Assembly (NCBI GenBank): GCA_944327295.1 | Contig: CALVHF010000002.1 | Coordinates: 1 to 48,656, forward strand | From: an uncultured Desulfovibrio sp. | GTDB taxonomy: Bacteria > Desulfobacterota > Desulfovibrionia > Desulfovibrionales > Desulfovibrionaceae | Length of the DNA: 48,656 nucleotides | Reading direction: 5' to 3' | Shown here: one piece after another, positions 8,561 through 17,311 of the stretch | Layout of the letters: each line of letters opens with the position of its first letter | How positions within the stretch are numbered: the first letter of the stretch is position 1 | Made by a program: the position numbers and the translations under genes | Notes under the pieces: model-generated | The model's database searches: none | What the model was told of the DNA's origin: nothing | What the model saw: the letters and a program-made list of their open reading frames with translations, nothing else

Positions 8561-8788
8561 TCATGAGCCTTCTCCACAGGTACTGTTTCCATCTCTGAAG
8601 GCAGCTGCCACTGTCCGCGCAGCAAAGACATCTGCAGAGAATTTATCAATAGTATTTGCTGGTTGGCTTTCCGAAGTCGTGGGACCGCTTCCCCGTCTAC
8701 CAAGGTCAGACGCTCCAAGTGAGAGAGCCTTTGGGGGTACCCACAGAAAGCCACGAAGAGCCGAAAATGTTCAAATGAAAAAATCGCT
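8561..8788. other. Unassigned DNA between intron remnant and periplasmic gene
   Basis: No gene is recognised. A minus-strand frame overlaps 8440-8811, but it has no ribosome-binding site and no recognisable motif. It may be what remains of the DNA that replaced the 3' half of the intron. At its right end lies a CTAGAGCGATTT motif (minus strand) that resembles CTAGAGCGGTTT at 11167. Confidence 0.3.
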
Positions 8789-9265
8789 CTAGCGCTTCCA
8801 CAGATAGGCATATTTTACGGAAAGCCCATCCGTGCGTTCCACCAGGCGTGCCACCAGCCCGTCAATGTCTTCGGCTGAGACCGTGCCCACTTCCCTGCCT
8901 AGCAGCATTGGCAGGTAGTCATCCTTCTGGCTGTAGGTCCATATGACACAGTAGACCGAGCCCACGGACGGACGGGAAGGAAATTCCGGTGCCGTGGAAA
9001 TCAGGATAAGCAGCCTGGGCTCGCTGGCAACACTGAGCTTGAACAGGCTTGAGGTATTGAATTTTTCCTTGAGCGCCGTGGTCAGGCGCGCTCCTATGCT
9101 GTCTGTGCCTTCGGCCTGTACACCAACAGCTGTTACTCTGGCATCAACTCTGGCCGGTGCGTTGGGAACAGGTTCTGCGGCAGCATTGCCCTTGGGGGCT
9201 GCCAAGGCAGGCTGTACAATGCTCAGACAGAAAAGGCATACAATGGCAAAGAGTATTTGTTTCAT
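8789..9265 (-). CDS. Hypothetical secreted/periplasmic protein
   Basis: The 158-residue product begins with a clear signal peptide: MKQ, a hydrophobic core and cleavage near ALA-AP at about residues 21-24. The frame is open 53 codons further upstream, but that stretch is proline/arginine-rich and out of character, so the start at 9265 is preferred. After a short low-complexity linker the mature domain alternates beta-type and helical segments (RLLILIST, YCVIWTYSQ, DGLVARLVERT). I do not recognise the family. It is transcribed divergently from asnS. Its stop codon lies inside a CTAGAGCG motif bordering unassigned DNA. Confidence 0.7.
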   Translation of the reverse strand: MKQILFAIVCLFCLSIVQPALAAPKGNAAAEPVPNAPARVDARVTAVGVQAEGTDSIGARLTTALKEKFNTSSLFKLSVASEPRLLILISTAPEFPSRPSVGSVYCVIWTYSQKDDYLPMLLGREVGTVSAEDIDGLVARLVERTDGLSVKYAYLWKR

Positions 9266-9618
9266 CCAAAATCGGCGCGGAGCCCCCTGGGGCACCTGGG
9301 GGAAGAAGCGCCGCCTCCTTGTTTGAGTCCTGATGGTTTTGGGAGAGGGGCTGGGAGATTCTCGTGCCTTGAGCGGTGAGGGCCGCAGCGCGACATCGCC
9401 GTGCGGCTGATGCGGCCGCTGCAAAGGGCATGCGCCCGATACGGACAGGCCGGCACTGGCACTTCCTGTCTGTATTCCAAGAGTACTTGAAGGGGCACCG
9501 ACAAATCAAGAACAATGTGCCGCTTGGACGGGCCGATCCTGAAGGTCAAGGACAGCGTGCATCTTTTCATGGACGGCAGGGACAAAAGCAGCTACAAGAC
9601 AGGCATGAAGGAGGGAAT
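9266..9618. promoter_or_regulatory. Divergent intergenic region upstream of asnS
   Basis: This spacer separates the periplasmic gene (-) and asnS (+). I see no convincing coding frame, tRNA or known riboswitch. It should contain the two divergent promoters. The asnS ribosome-binding site (GAAGGAGGG) is at its right edge. Confidence 0.4.
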
Positions 9619-10983
9619 ATGCACAAGACCCTTATCAAAAGCATTCTTTCGGCCATGGCTCCGATGAACGACGTGACCGTCTGCGGATGGATACGCACAC
9701 GCCGCGATGGCAAGGGCGTTACCTTTCTGGAACTGAACGACGGATCCTGCCTCACCAACCTGCAGTGCGTTGTAGATGCCGACACGGAAGCTGCCCTGGG
9801 CTTGGGCGATCATGGCACCGGTGCCGCCGTCAAGGTCTGCGGCGAACTCGTTCCCTCTCCGGGCAAGGGACAGCGCTGGGAAGTGCGTGCCACCGCAATT
9901 CAGGTCTTTGGCGGCGCCGATCCTGCGACCTACCCCCTGCAGAAAAAACGGCATTCGGACGAATTCCTGCGCACCATTGCCCATCTGCGCCCGCGGACCA
10001 ACAAGTATTCCGCAACCTTCCGCATCCGCTCCCGTGCTGCAACGGCTATTCACAAGTATTTTCAGTCTGAAGGCTTCTACGAGGTGCACTGCCCTGTCCT
10101 GACAGGTTCCGACTGCGAGGGCGCCGGAGAAATGTTCCGCGTCACCACCCTACCACCAGGAGAAAAGGACCTTGGCAAGGATTTCTTCAACAGGGCCTGC
10201 AATCTTACCGTGTCCGGTCAGCTGGAGGCCGAAGCCCTGGCCATGGGTCTGGGCAGGGTCTATTCCTTCGGGCCGACCTTCAGGGCCGAAAACTCCAACA
10301 CCCCTCGTCATGCCGCAGAATTCCTCATGGTCGAGCCGGAAATGGCCTTTGCCGATCTCTCCGATCTCATGGAACTTGCGGAAAACCTCGTGCATCATGT
10401 CACGGACTACGTCCTGACCCAGTGCGAGGAGGACGTCTCGCTCTTTGACCGCTTTGTGGAAAAGGGCCTCATCGACAGGCTGAAGATCATTGCCGAGCAG
10501 CCCTTTGCCCGCATCACCTATGGCGAGGCCATAGACATCCTGGTCAAGAGCGGCAGAGAATTTGTCTTCCCGGTCTCCTACGGCGTTGATCTGCAGACCG
10601 AACACGAGCGCTATCTTGCCGAGGAACACTTTGGCAAGGCAACCATAGTCACGGACTATCCCCGCAATATCAAGGCCTTCTACATGCGCAACAACGATGA
10701 TGGCGAAACCGTGGCTGCCATGGATGTTCTTGTGCCCCGCATAGGCGAGCTCATAGGCGGCTCCCAGCGCGAGGAACGCCTGGATCTCCTGCAGCACCGC
10801 ATCATCGAGCTGGGACAGCAGCTGTCCGACTACGACTGGTATCTCGATCTGCGCCGCTACGGCACCAATCCCCATGCCGGCTTTGGTCTCGGCTTCGAGC
10901 GCCTCATCATGATGCTCACAGGCATCGCCAATATCCGTGACGTGATCCCCTTCCCTAGAACACCGGGCAACCTGGAGTTCTAG
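9619..10983 (+). CDS. asnS: Asparaginyl-tRNA synthetase
   Basis: AsnRS charges tRNA-Asn with asparagine in the cytoplasm. The 454-residue class II synthetase has an N-terminal OB-fold anticodon-binding domain (VTVCGWIRTRRDGKGVTFLE, about 19-38). It carries the class II motif 2 region (RAENSNTPRHAAEF) and motif 3 (GFGLGFERLIMMLTG). RDVIPFPRTPGN near the C-terminus is the AsnRS-type ending that separates it from AspRS. The start at 9619 is fixed by GAAGGAGGG just upstream; an 81-codon upstream extension of the frame is not protein-like. A terminator follows directly. Confidence 0.96.
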   Translation: MHKTLIKSILSAMAPMNDVTVCGWIRTRRDGKGVTFLELNDGSCLTNLQCVVDADTEAALGLGDHGTGAAVKVCGELVPSPGKGQRWEVRATAIQVFGGADPATYPLQKKRHSDEFLRTIAHLRPRTNKYSATFRIRSRAATAIHKYFQSEGFYEVHCPVLTGSDCEGAGEMFRVTTLPPGEKDLGKDFFNRACNLTVSGQLEAEALAMGLGRVYSFGPTFRAENSNTPRHAAEFLMVEPEMAFADLSDLMELAENLVHHVTDYVLTQCEEDVSLFDRFVEKGLIDRLKIIAEQPFARITYGEAIDILVKSGREFVFPVSYGVDLQTEHERYLAEEHFGKATIVTDYPRNIKAFYMRNNDDGETVAAMDVLVPRIGELIGGSQREERLDLLQHRIIELGQQLSDYDWYLDLRRYGTNPHAGFGLGFERLIMMLTGIANIRDVIPFPRTPGNLEF

Positions 10984-11010
10984 ACACAGGTATCGGCACA
11001 GTCCAATTGC

Positions 11011-11047
11011 AAAGACCTCCCGGACTTCTCCTGTCCGGGAGGTCTTT
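11011..11047 (+). terminator. Intrinsic terminator after asnS
   Basis: AAAGACCTCCCGGAC (11011-11025) and GTCCGGGAGGTCTTT (11033-11047) form a perfect 15-bp stem. The T tract is part of the stem base and short. Confidence 0.85.
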
Positions 11048-11164
11048 GCCTCTCAGGCGATCTGGCAGACATTTTCCTGCCGGGCCTGTCTTCTCAAGGC
11101 CACGCCCCTGTTGTCGTCTGCTGAAAACGCCTGTTCGCTTGCTGTGTCAGTGGAAGTCGAGACT

Positions 11165-11270
11165 CCCTAGAGCGGTTTGCTCTTGAAATATAAAGCATCA
11201 CAAATAATATCGATTTTGAAGTCTTGATATACAAAGATATATTAAGTTTGAACAGTAAATTTCTCTAGGG
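11165..11270. repeat. Small AT-rich element bounded by CCCTAGAG/CTCTAGGG inverted repeats
   Basis: Perfect 8-bp inverted repeats CCCTAGAG (11165-11172) and CTCTAGGG (11263-11270) enclose about 90 bp of very AT-rich DNA. The right repeat supplies the stop codon of the broken transposase, so the element abuts its truncation point. It could be a miniature insertion element or an IS end. No target-site duplication was confirmed. Confidence 0.35.
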
Positions 11271-11714
11271 TTTCTTCTTGAGAATTCTCCAGACAGTCAT
11301 GTGGGAAATGTCCTGCACAATACCGGTTTCCACGACCTTGCCAGCCAGAAGGCGCAGGGTCCACTTGCGGTGTCCCTGAGGCGGCTCGGTGTCCGCCAGC
11401 TTGAGCACTGCATGCTCGATGCTGCCGCCGAACTTGGAGGGACGAGGCTGCTTGTGGCGGCGATCCCTGCCCAGTGCCGCATCAATGCCCAGCGTCAGGA
11501 ACCGCTCCTTGATATGGGACAGGGTGCGGTCACTGACGCCCAGATCGGCAGAAACCCGGGAAATGGTCCAGCGGTATTCGGCATATTCCCCCTTGTCCAG
11601 AAGCAGGAGAGCGCGTGCATAGCGGCCCTGCTTGCTGGCCGTTCCCTCGGCCGCCAGTTCCTTCAGAAGGCTGACCTCATGCTTTTTGAGAGAAACGCGG
11701 TATTGCTTGCTCAT
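11265..11714 (-). pseudogene. Truncated IS630-family transposase (N-terminal helix-turn-helix part)
   Basis: The 149-residue product resembles the N-terminal half of IS630-family transposases. It shows a first HTH region (ASKQGRYARALLLLDKGEY), a second with ISRVSADLGVSDRTLSHIKERF, and the linker ending in VQDISHMTVWRILKKKP. The C-terminal DDE catalytic domain (about 170 more residues) is missing. The frame instead stops inside an AT-rich repeat element. GAGGAG nine bases before the ATG at 11714 fixes the start. It lies between asnS and the thi operon, with no partner frame for programmed frameshifting visible downstream. It is probably inactive. Confidence 0.7.
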
Positions 11715-11974
11715 TGGCACAAACTCCTCGTACATCGTCCGCCTTCTGCCCTGTCAGAGCCGTCCGCAGCGCATGTCCCCGGTGCGGTTCCGAAAAAGAC
11801 GTGGAGGGGCGAAGAATCTGGAAAAGAAATTGAAATCTGTTGTCTAATTTATCCAATCCCTCTCCTTCTGACAAGGTGGCATGCGCCAGAGACCCCTTGT
11901 GTCAGCAGCTGGCAAACAAGTCTGGACGGGGCTGCACAGGGCGTCTTGAGGCTCGGCAGCCCCGAAAAAATTTT

Positions 11975-12583
11975 TTAGTCTTTTTTCTGCCAGATTCTGC
12001 AGAGGACCTCGTCGGCCATAAGTGCTGCACAGGCCAGCACCCGTGGTGCCAGCGGGGCACAACGATCCACATCGCTGGCAAAGTCGCCCACAACCGACAA
12101 AAGCCCCATTCTGCGGACCGTCATGGGCGGACCGCCAAAGCCGCCCATTCCCGAGCAGGCAACCACGGGCTTTGAGGCCAGAAGGCAGGCCTGCACAAAG
12201 CGCTGCTTGGACTCTGCCTCATCCAGGGCTTCGATCCAGAAATCGGCCTGTGGCAGCAGCCCGGGGAGCGTGTCTTCTGCCACATGCTCCACCAGGCCCT
12301 CTATCTGCAGGTCAGGCGAAAGGTCGAAAAGGCGCTGTGTCAGGGCTGTCACCTTGGTCTGCCCCACATCCCCGGGAAAGTAGAACTGCCGGTTCAGGTT
12401 GCTCGGCTCCACAGTATCCTCGTCCACCAAGACAAAGCGCGAGAGGCCGGTCCTGGCCAGCATGAAGGCCACATTGGAACCTATGCCGCCAAGACCGGCT
12501 ATGCCCAGGCGCAGTTCGCCAAGCCTGGCAAGCCTGTCCTCGGGGACATAGCGCTTCAGGCCCTGTCGCAACAGTGTCGTCAC
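11975..12583 (-). CDS. thiF: Sulfur carrier protein ThiS adenylyltransferase ThiF
   Basis: ThiF adenylates the ThiS C-terminus so that it can receive sulfur for thiazole formation. The 202-residue protein is a compact E1-like enzyme with the nucleotide-binding GLGGIGS (30-36), VDEDTVEPSNLNRQ (ThiF/MoeB/E1 signature) and a conserved KPVVACSGMGG segment. It lacks the C-terminal rhodanese or zinc extension of larger MoeB-type proteins, as is usual for the short ThiF of ThiH-containing anaerobes. Its ATG overlaps the thiH stop by 4 bp, so translation is coupled. It is the last gene of the TPP-regulated operon. Confidence 0.92.
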   Translation of the reverse strand: MTTLLRQGLKRYVPEDRLARLGELRLGIAGLGGIGSNVAFMLARTGLSRFVLVDEDTVEPSNLNRQFYFPGDVGQTKVTALTQRLFDLSPDLQIEGLVEHVAEDTLPGLLPQADFWIEALDEAESKQRFVQACLLASKPVVACSGMGGFGGPPMTVRRMGLLSVVGDFASDVDRCAPLAPRVLACAALMADEVLCRIWQKKD

Positions 12584-13713
12584 GCGCCCTTCCTGACTGT
12601 CGTTGCCGTGGGATCTTCCCAGTCCTTGAGCACGGGCTGAAAACCCCGGCTTTGCAGATCATGCTCCATGGTCTGCATGTCACGATTGTCCGTGATGTCA
12701 AACTGCGGCGGCGTTTCGGTCTGATGCACCCTGCCGCCCACGGCCGTGGAGACACCGGCAGAAACCCTGTTCACGCAGATGGCCACAAGGTGGTTGCGCA
12801 TGTCCGCACTTTCCCTGGACGAACAGGTTATGGTGGCTCTGGGCAGGAACAGACGCAGGGCCGTCACATACTGCACAAAGTGACGGTCATCAAGTTCATG
12901 GGGAATATCGAAGGATCCCACATGGGAACAGATGCGGGGAATGCTCACGCCTATGTCAATGCCCGGATAATTTCGCTGCAGCCACCAGGCATGCAGCCCT
13001 GTGGCAAAGCCGTCGTGCTCGAGTCGTTCAAGGCCCAGCAGAGCGCCTAGCCCCAGGGAACGCATGCCTGCCCTGGCAGCCCGCTCCGGTGCCTCCAGCC
13101 GGAAGGCATAGTTGCTCTTGGGGCCAGCCGGATGCAGCCAGGCATAGAGCTCGGGATTGTAGGTTTCCTGGAACATGGTCATGGCATTGACGCCGCTCTG
13201 GACCATGAGGCGGTATTCGTCTTCTGTAAGCGAATACACTTCTATGCCTATGCTGGCAAAATGGGGCTTTATCCTGCGTACTACCTCGGCGATGTACTGC
13301 GGTGAGGAGAGCTTGGGCGCCTCGCCCGTCAGAATGAGGATGTCCTCAAAACCCTGCCTTGCTATGGCCAGGGCTTCGTCCACTGCCTCGTCCACGCTCA
13401 GATGCGTGCGCTTTTGCTTGTTGTTGACATTGAAGCCACAGTATCTGCAGTGATTGGTACAGACATCGGAAATGTACAGGGGAGTGAACACATTGACGGC
13501 ATAGCCGAAATAACGGGTGGTGAGATCTCTAGCCCGCTGGGCCATGGCCTCAAGATAGGGCTCCGCAGCCGGCGAAAGCAGGGCCAGAAAATCCCTGGGG
13601 CGCAGTTCCTCGGCATTGATAGCCGCGAGCACATCCTCGCCCGTCATGGAAGCCACGTCCTGTTCGCGCTGTGTGCGGTCCAGACTGGACCAGTATTCAC
13701 GGAAGGTTGCCAT
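12580..13713 (-). CDS. thiH: 2-iminoacetate synthase (radical SAM) ThiH
   Basis: ThiH cleaves tyrosine by radical SAM chemistry to give dehydroglycine (2-iminoacetate) for thiazole synthesis, the oxygen-independent alternative to ThiO. The 377-residue protein has the CxxxCxxC cluster motif as CTNHCRYC (C85, C89, C92) and a typical length. A GAGGACAAG ribosome-binding site precedes the ATG. It lies between thiG (9-bp gap) and thiF (4-bp overlap). ThiH rather than ThiO fits an anaerobic host. Confidence 0.95.
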   Translation of the reverse strand: MATFREYWSSLDRTQREQDVASMTGEDVLAAINAEELRPRDFLALLSPAAEPYLEAMAQRARDLTTRYFGYAVNVFTPLYISDVCTNHCRYCGFNVNNKQKRTHLSVDEAVDEALAIARQGFEDILILTGEAPKLSSPQYIAEVVRRIKPHFASIGIEVYSLTEDEYRLMVQSGVNAMTMFQETYNPELYAWLHPAGPKSNYAFRLEAPERAARAGMRSLGLGALLGLERLEHDGFATGLHAWWLQRNYPGIDIGVSIPRICSHVGSFDIPHELDDRHFVQYVTALRLFLPRATITCSSRESADMRNHLVAICVNRVSAGVSTAVGGRVHQTETPPQFDITDNRDMQTMEHDLQSRGFQPVLKDWEDPTATTVRKGA

Positions 13714-13722
13714 CTTGTCCTC

Positions 13723-14493
13723 CTAGCGCAGAAAACCAGTCAGCGGCGACGAGGCACTGGCACCATCGGCAAAGGATCGTCCGGCCCCAAGGCCGGCCCT
13801 GTAGGCGGCACGTCCGGCCTCCACGGCCTTGCCAAAGGCTTCGGCCATGGTGACGGCATCGCGGGCGGAGGCTATGCCCGTGTTCACAAGACAGGCATCG
13901 GCTCCCATCTCCATGGCTTCACAGGCCTCGGAAGGACGCCCTATGCCGGCATCCACTATGACAGGCACGCGCATCTCGTCTATGAGCACGGCAATCATTT
14001 CCTTGGTGCGCAGGCCTCTGTTGCTGCCAATGGGCGCTGCCAAGGGCATGACACAGGCGGCACCGGCATCCACGCAGGCACGGGCCACATAGAGGTCGGG
14101 ATTGATGTAGGGAAAGACCACAAAGCCTTCCTTGACAAGAAGTTCCGTGGCCTTGGCCGTTCCGTAACCGTCGGGAAGAAGACGCAGGGTATCATTGATG
14201 ACTTCTATCTTGATCCAGTTCCCGCAGCCTGCGGCCCTGGCAATGCGGGCCAGACGAACGGCCTCCTCGGCAGTGCGGGCTCCTGACGTATTGGGCAGAA
14301 GATGCATGCCAGCAGGAATGTGCCCCATGATGCCCCTGCCACCGTCATCGACTCTGCGCATGGCCACGGTGATCACCTGCGAGCCGCTGGCCCGGGCGAC
14401 CTGCGGAATGAGATCGTCGGTGCGGTACTTGCCTGTTCCTATGAACAGCCTGCTGTTCAGTTTTTCTCCGCCTATTTCAAAAAGGTCTTCCAT
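13723..14493 (-). CDS. thiG: Thiazole synthase ThiG
   Basis: ThiG condenses deoxyxylulose 5-phosphate, dehydroglycine and ThiS-thiocarboxylate into the thiazole phosphate. The 256-residue TIM-barrel protein has the Schiff-base lysine in NWIKIEVI (K95) and the [16 protein letters not shown] segment. It also has the phosphate-binding region with [26 protein letters not shown] precedes the ATG at 14493; the open frame further upstream overlaps thiS in another frame and is not used. It is followed by thiH after 9 bp. Confidence 0.95.
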   Translation of the reverse strand: MEDLFEIGGEKLNSRLFIGTGKYRTDDLIPQVARASGSQVITVAMRRVDDGGRGIMGHIPAGMHLLPNTSGARTAEEAVRLARIARAAGCGNWIKIEVINDTLRLLPDGYGTAKATELLVKEGFVVFPYINPDLYVARACVDAGAACVMPLAAPIGSNRGLRTKEMIAVLIDEMRVPVIVDAGIGRPSEACEAMEMGADACLVNTGIASARDAVTMAEAFGKAVEAGRAAYRAGLGAGRSFADGASASSPLTGFLR

Positions 14494-14600
14494 AATGCCC
14501 TCCAAAAAACTTGTGTCCCGTACGGTGGCGGACCTCCTGTCCGGCATGGCCCTGCATGCGGCATGCGATTCCCGAAGACAGTCCGCAGACAGGATCAGGA

Positions 14601-14825
14601 TTAGCCTCCGCCCACAAAGTGAATGACTTCTATGCGATCTCCGGCACAGACACCGATCTTGGCCAAGTCCTGTGCAGGCACGATCTCCAGGTTCCGTTCG
14701 ACCACAACCCTGCCTGCGTCCACGCCCAGTTTTTCCACCAAGGCAAGCAGGCTTGTCCCCTGCACGACACGCTGTTCCCTGCCATTGAGCGTCAGGGTGA
14801 TCTGTTCGCGTTCTACCATTGGCAT
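14601..14825 (-). CDS. thiS: Sulfur carrier protein ThiS
   Basis: ThiS is the small ubiquitin-like carrier whose C-terminal glycine is activated by ThiF and converted to a thiocarboxylate. The product is 74 residues (or 72 from the second ATG), with [12 protein letters not shown] as first beta hairpin and a C-terminal [10 protein letters not shown] with the required terminal Gly-Gly. It is the first gene of thiS-G-H-F. It lies directly behind a terminator hairpin and a TPP riboswitch. A 107-bp gap separates it from thiG. Confidence 0.93.
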   Translation of the reverse strand: MPMVEREQITLTLNGREQRVVQGTSLLALVEKLGVDAGRVVVERNLEIVPAQDLAKIGVCAGDRIEVIHFVGGG

Positions 14826-14844
14826 AATCCCGTGCTAAAAAGGT

Positions 14845-14884
14845 AAAAAAAACGCCTTTTCCGTCCCATGAACAGAAAAAGCGC
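14845..14884 (-). terminator. Terminator of the TPP riboswitch expression platform
   Basis: On the minus strand a GCGCTTTTTCTGT arm pairs with ACGGAAAAGGCGT (some G-U pairs) and is followed by an eight-T tract at 14852-14845. It ends about 20 nt before the thiS start and lies downstream of the aptamer. This fits ligand-dependent premature termination. Confidence 0.75.
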
Positions 14885-14916
14885 TGTAGTGTGGCTGTCT
14901 TCCGACAGCACAAAAA

Positions 14917-15016
14917 CCAGCATTCCCTCCGGCAGCATAATCTGCATCAGGTCATGGGACGTACGTCCTCGGGGTCAGGGACAAAACCCTTTCTCAGCCT
15001 GTTACAGCTCCCCCAG
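14917..15016 (-). promoter_or_regulatory. TPP riboswitch (THI element)
   Basis: Read on the minus strand, the leader contains the conserved core of the thiamine pyrophosphate aptamer in order. These are GGGGGAGC, GGCTGAGA, a variable GGGTTTTGTCCC / GACCC arm, and ACCTGATGCAGATTATGC followed by GGAGGGA. TPP binding should lower thiSGHF expression. A GCTGTC/GACAGC hairpin (about 14894-14909) and then a T-tract terminator lie between aptamer and thiS, forming the likely expression platform. Confidence 0.92.
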
Positions 15017-15087
15017 CCAGTAGTCATGTTGCTTGTATCCCCGTCCGGCAGGAATGGCAAGATGTTCCTGCCGCTCAAGACTCGGGC

Positions 15088-16653
15088 CTATTCCCTTCCG
15101 CCGGATCTGCGGCGCAGAAAGCGGCGCCTGAGCTCAAGGACTTCCTGTCTCGAAAGTCCGAGAAAGGCCGGACACAGGCAGGCCAGTCCCAGCACAAGCA
15201 CACTGTACACGACACCGGAACAGAAGAAGCGCACTATGGACGAGGACTCCCCAAGACCAAGTTCCAGGGTCGCTTCCCGGCAGAGCAAGGCCAGCGCCAG
15301 CAGGACGGCCAGGCTCCATACCTGATGGCAGACATTGCGGGCAAAGGAGAGCGGCACGAAGCGCGAGGCCAGCCACAGATAGAGATTGACGGTGACGATC
15401 TGCACGCAGACGGTCTTGATGGCCAGGCCCGTTGCGCCCAGGCTCAGGCCGAAAAGATCGTGCGGAGCCAGCAGGATCCAGGCCGTGCTCAGGCCATAGA
15501 CACACTCGCACATCTGTATGTTGCGCAAGGTCTTGGTGCGGCCAGTGGCATGGAAGATGGAGCTTGCGAGCTGCCCGTAGGCCTGATGCAGGGGATAGAG
15601 CGCCATGATCTGCACGGGAACCGTGGCTGCGGCAAACTCGGCACCGCCAAAGATCTGCACCAGGGCTGCGCCCTCGGCCAGGGTAAAGCAGGAAAAATAC
15701 GCGGCTACGACATAGAGCAGCGGTGCAAAGCGATCCACCAGCCGCCCCATGGCCTGCAAATCCTTCTTGCCCCAGGCTATGGAGAGTTCGCGCATGAGCA
15801 GGGGCGTCATAGCCGAAACAAAGAGAAAGCAGGCCATACTCACCTTCTGGGACAGGGCAAAAAAGCCCTGTTCCGTGGAACCGTTGAACCACTGCAAAAG
15901 CCAGCGCTCCGCGCAGATCATCAGAAAAGCCAGCAGGGCCTGCACAAAGAGCGGATTGGAATAGTCAAAGAATTCCCGTGCATAGCTGCGCACCTGCTGT
16001 CTGGATAGACTCCAGCACAGTGTGCCCCCGTTTTCCCAGGTGCCTCGGCCGCTGTGTACGGTCACAAACCAGTAGCCCAGGGCCGTTGTGCCCAGCATGA
16101 GATACTGCTGGGCAAACAGGGTGGCAATATTGAGGACATCGCAGACAAAGAGCAGGGCCAGGATAGCCACGGCTATGAGGGAAATGGAACTGCGTACGAG
16201 CTCGGAGGGCACGGTGGCACCTATGGCATCGTTCATGGAGCGCAGCACCCTGCCCCACCAGGTCAGAAAGGCCCACAGGGCCGCAAAGGGGGTCAGCCAC
16301 AGCGGCACCTCGGGCATGAGCAGATTGCCCACAGGAGGAACGGCAAACAAAAACAGGGCCACGGCCATGGTAATGCCCAGGACCAGTCCGCTGACACGCA
16401 TGTAGAAGGCTATGAGGCTGCCTTCCGTCTGCCGGCGGGAAAGGGCATTGTACATGCAGGTACTTGTGCCCATGTCCAGAAAACCGGAGAGCTGGTAGAA
16501 GAGATTGGTCGCAAAACTGTACTCACCATAGAGCTTCGGTCCCAGGGCGCGGGGCAGGATGGCCTCCATGGCCAGATAGACCGGCACGGACGCTATGTTC
16601 GCCAGAAGCTTGAAAAGATACCGGCGGGCGAGTGTGGGTGTTTTTCCTTGCAT
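15088..16653 (-). CDS. Polysaccharide/lipid-linked oligosaccharide flippase (Wzx/MATE-like)
   Basis: This is an integral membrane protein of the oligosaccharide flippase superfamily that would move undecaprenyl-linked glycans across the inner membrane. The 521 residues contain about 12-14 hydrophobic segments. The N-terminus has the family pattern RYLFKLLANIASVPVYL, then LGPKLYGEYSFATN, and a basic arginine-rich tail (LELRRRFLRRRSGG). The start is uncertain: in-frame ATGs at 16737 and 16653 both lack a good ribosome-binding site. I use 16653 because the intervening part has atypical composition. No glycosyltransferases adjoin it. A distant carbohydrate gene lies at 44.6 kb. Confidence 0.8.
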   Translation of the reverse strand: MQGKTPTLARRYLFKLLANIASVPVYLAMEAILPRALGPKLYGEYSFATNLFYQLSGFLDMGTSTCMYNALSRRQTEGSLIAFYMRVSGLVLGITMAVALFLFAVPPVGNLLMPEVPLWLTPFAALWAFLTWWGRVLRSMNDAIGATVPSELVRSSISLIAVAILALLFVCDVLNIATLFAQQYLMLGTTALGYWFVTVHSGRGTWENGGTLCWSLSRQQVRSYAREFFDYSNPLFVQALLAFLMICAERWLLQWFNGSTEQGFFALSQKVSMACFLFVSAMTPLLMRELSIAWGKKDLQAMGRLVDRFAPLLYVVAAYFSCFTLAEGAALVQIFGGAEFAAATVPVQIMALYPLHQAYGQLASSIFHATGRTKTLRNIQMCECVYGLSTAWILLAPHDLFGLSLGATGLAIKTVCVQIVTVNLYLWLASRFVPLSFARNVCHQVWSLAVLLALALLCREATLELGLGESSSIVRFFCSGVVYSVLVLGLACLCPAFLGLSRQEVLELRRRFLRRRSGGRE

Positions 16654-16737
16654 GCGCGGCAAGGTAGCGCCTTTTCCTGTCACTCTCAAGGGGGTATATT
16701 TTCTTATTCCCCACAGCGAACAAGATTGTTTTTTCAT

Positions 16738-17311
16738 TTTGTTCAAAAAAAACTAATTTTTTAATACAAGTTAAATAAAAATATAATTATTTTATAAATA
16801 TATATTTGAACTTACTATTTTTAAAAAATATAAATATCTTTGCTATACAACAAAGTTTTTCTTGCATATAGACAGTACAAGATATCAATATTGCTTCTCT
16901 TTTTGGAATATCGTGATTTTTGACCTGTCTGGGAATTTGGCCTAAAATACAAACCGTTTTCCTCATTCACCCGGTTTGCCCGGACTGTCAGATCGATCCT
17001 TGTACAACCATTGGACATCCTTAAATAACAACTGCTTCCCATGGCACGAAGGTGCCGGCAAGGTCCTGACGACAGCTTTTCCCCCGGACCGCAGCCTTCC
17101 GGCAGAATCTCCCTTTTCCAATGGGCACAGTGTGCCTCATTCCCCCTTGACCCCATGGCGCAGGGAAAGACGCTCCCCGGGCAGTTCTTCTCCCCGGTGC
17201 CCAGGCCCTGTTCTCAAAGCAAGGATTTTCTTCGGCTAAGGACGCCCTGCCATTCCCGGGCAACCCCTACCACCCGCACAGTGCTGCGGGTGTCTCACTG
17301 GATATGGTGCC
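16738..17311. promoter_or_regulatory. AT-rich divergent intergenic region with hairpin before ilvD
   Basis: Positions about 16740-16970 are extremely AT-rich for this genome and probably carry the flippase promoter. 17040-17260 is GC-rich with no convincing gene. CACCCGCA (17271-17278) and TGCGGGTG (17285-17292) form a perfect 8-bp hairpin ending 19 nt before the ilvD ATG, with no T tract. Its role is unknown. I found no leader peptide rich in branched-chain residue codons. Confidence 0.4.

Noticed and set aside
8440..8811. 123-codon minus-strand open frame between the intron remnant and the periplasmic gene
   Set aside because: It overlaps intron-derived sequence on the opposite strand, has no SD and no recognisable domain.
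16054..16764. 236-codon plus-strand open frame opposite the flippase
   Set aside because: Glutamine/glycine/histidine-rich shadow of membrane-protein codons, without a start signal.
17040..17240. Leader peptide for ilvD attenuation
   Set aside because: No short frame rich in Val, Leu or Ile codons with an SD and terminator was seen.
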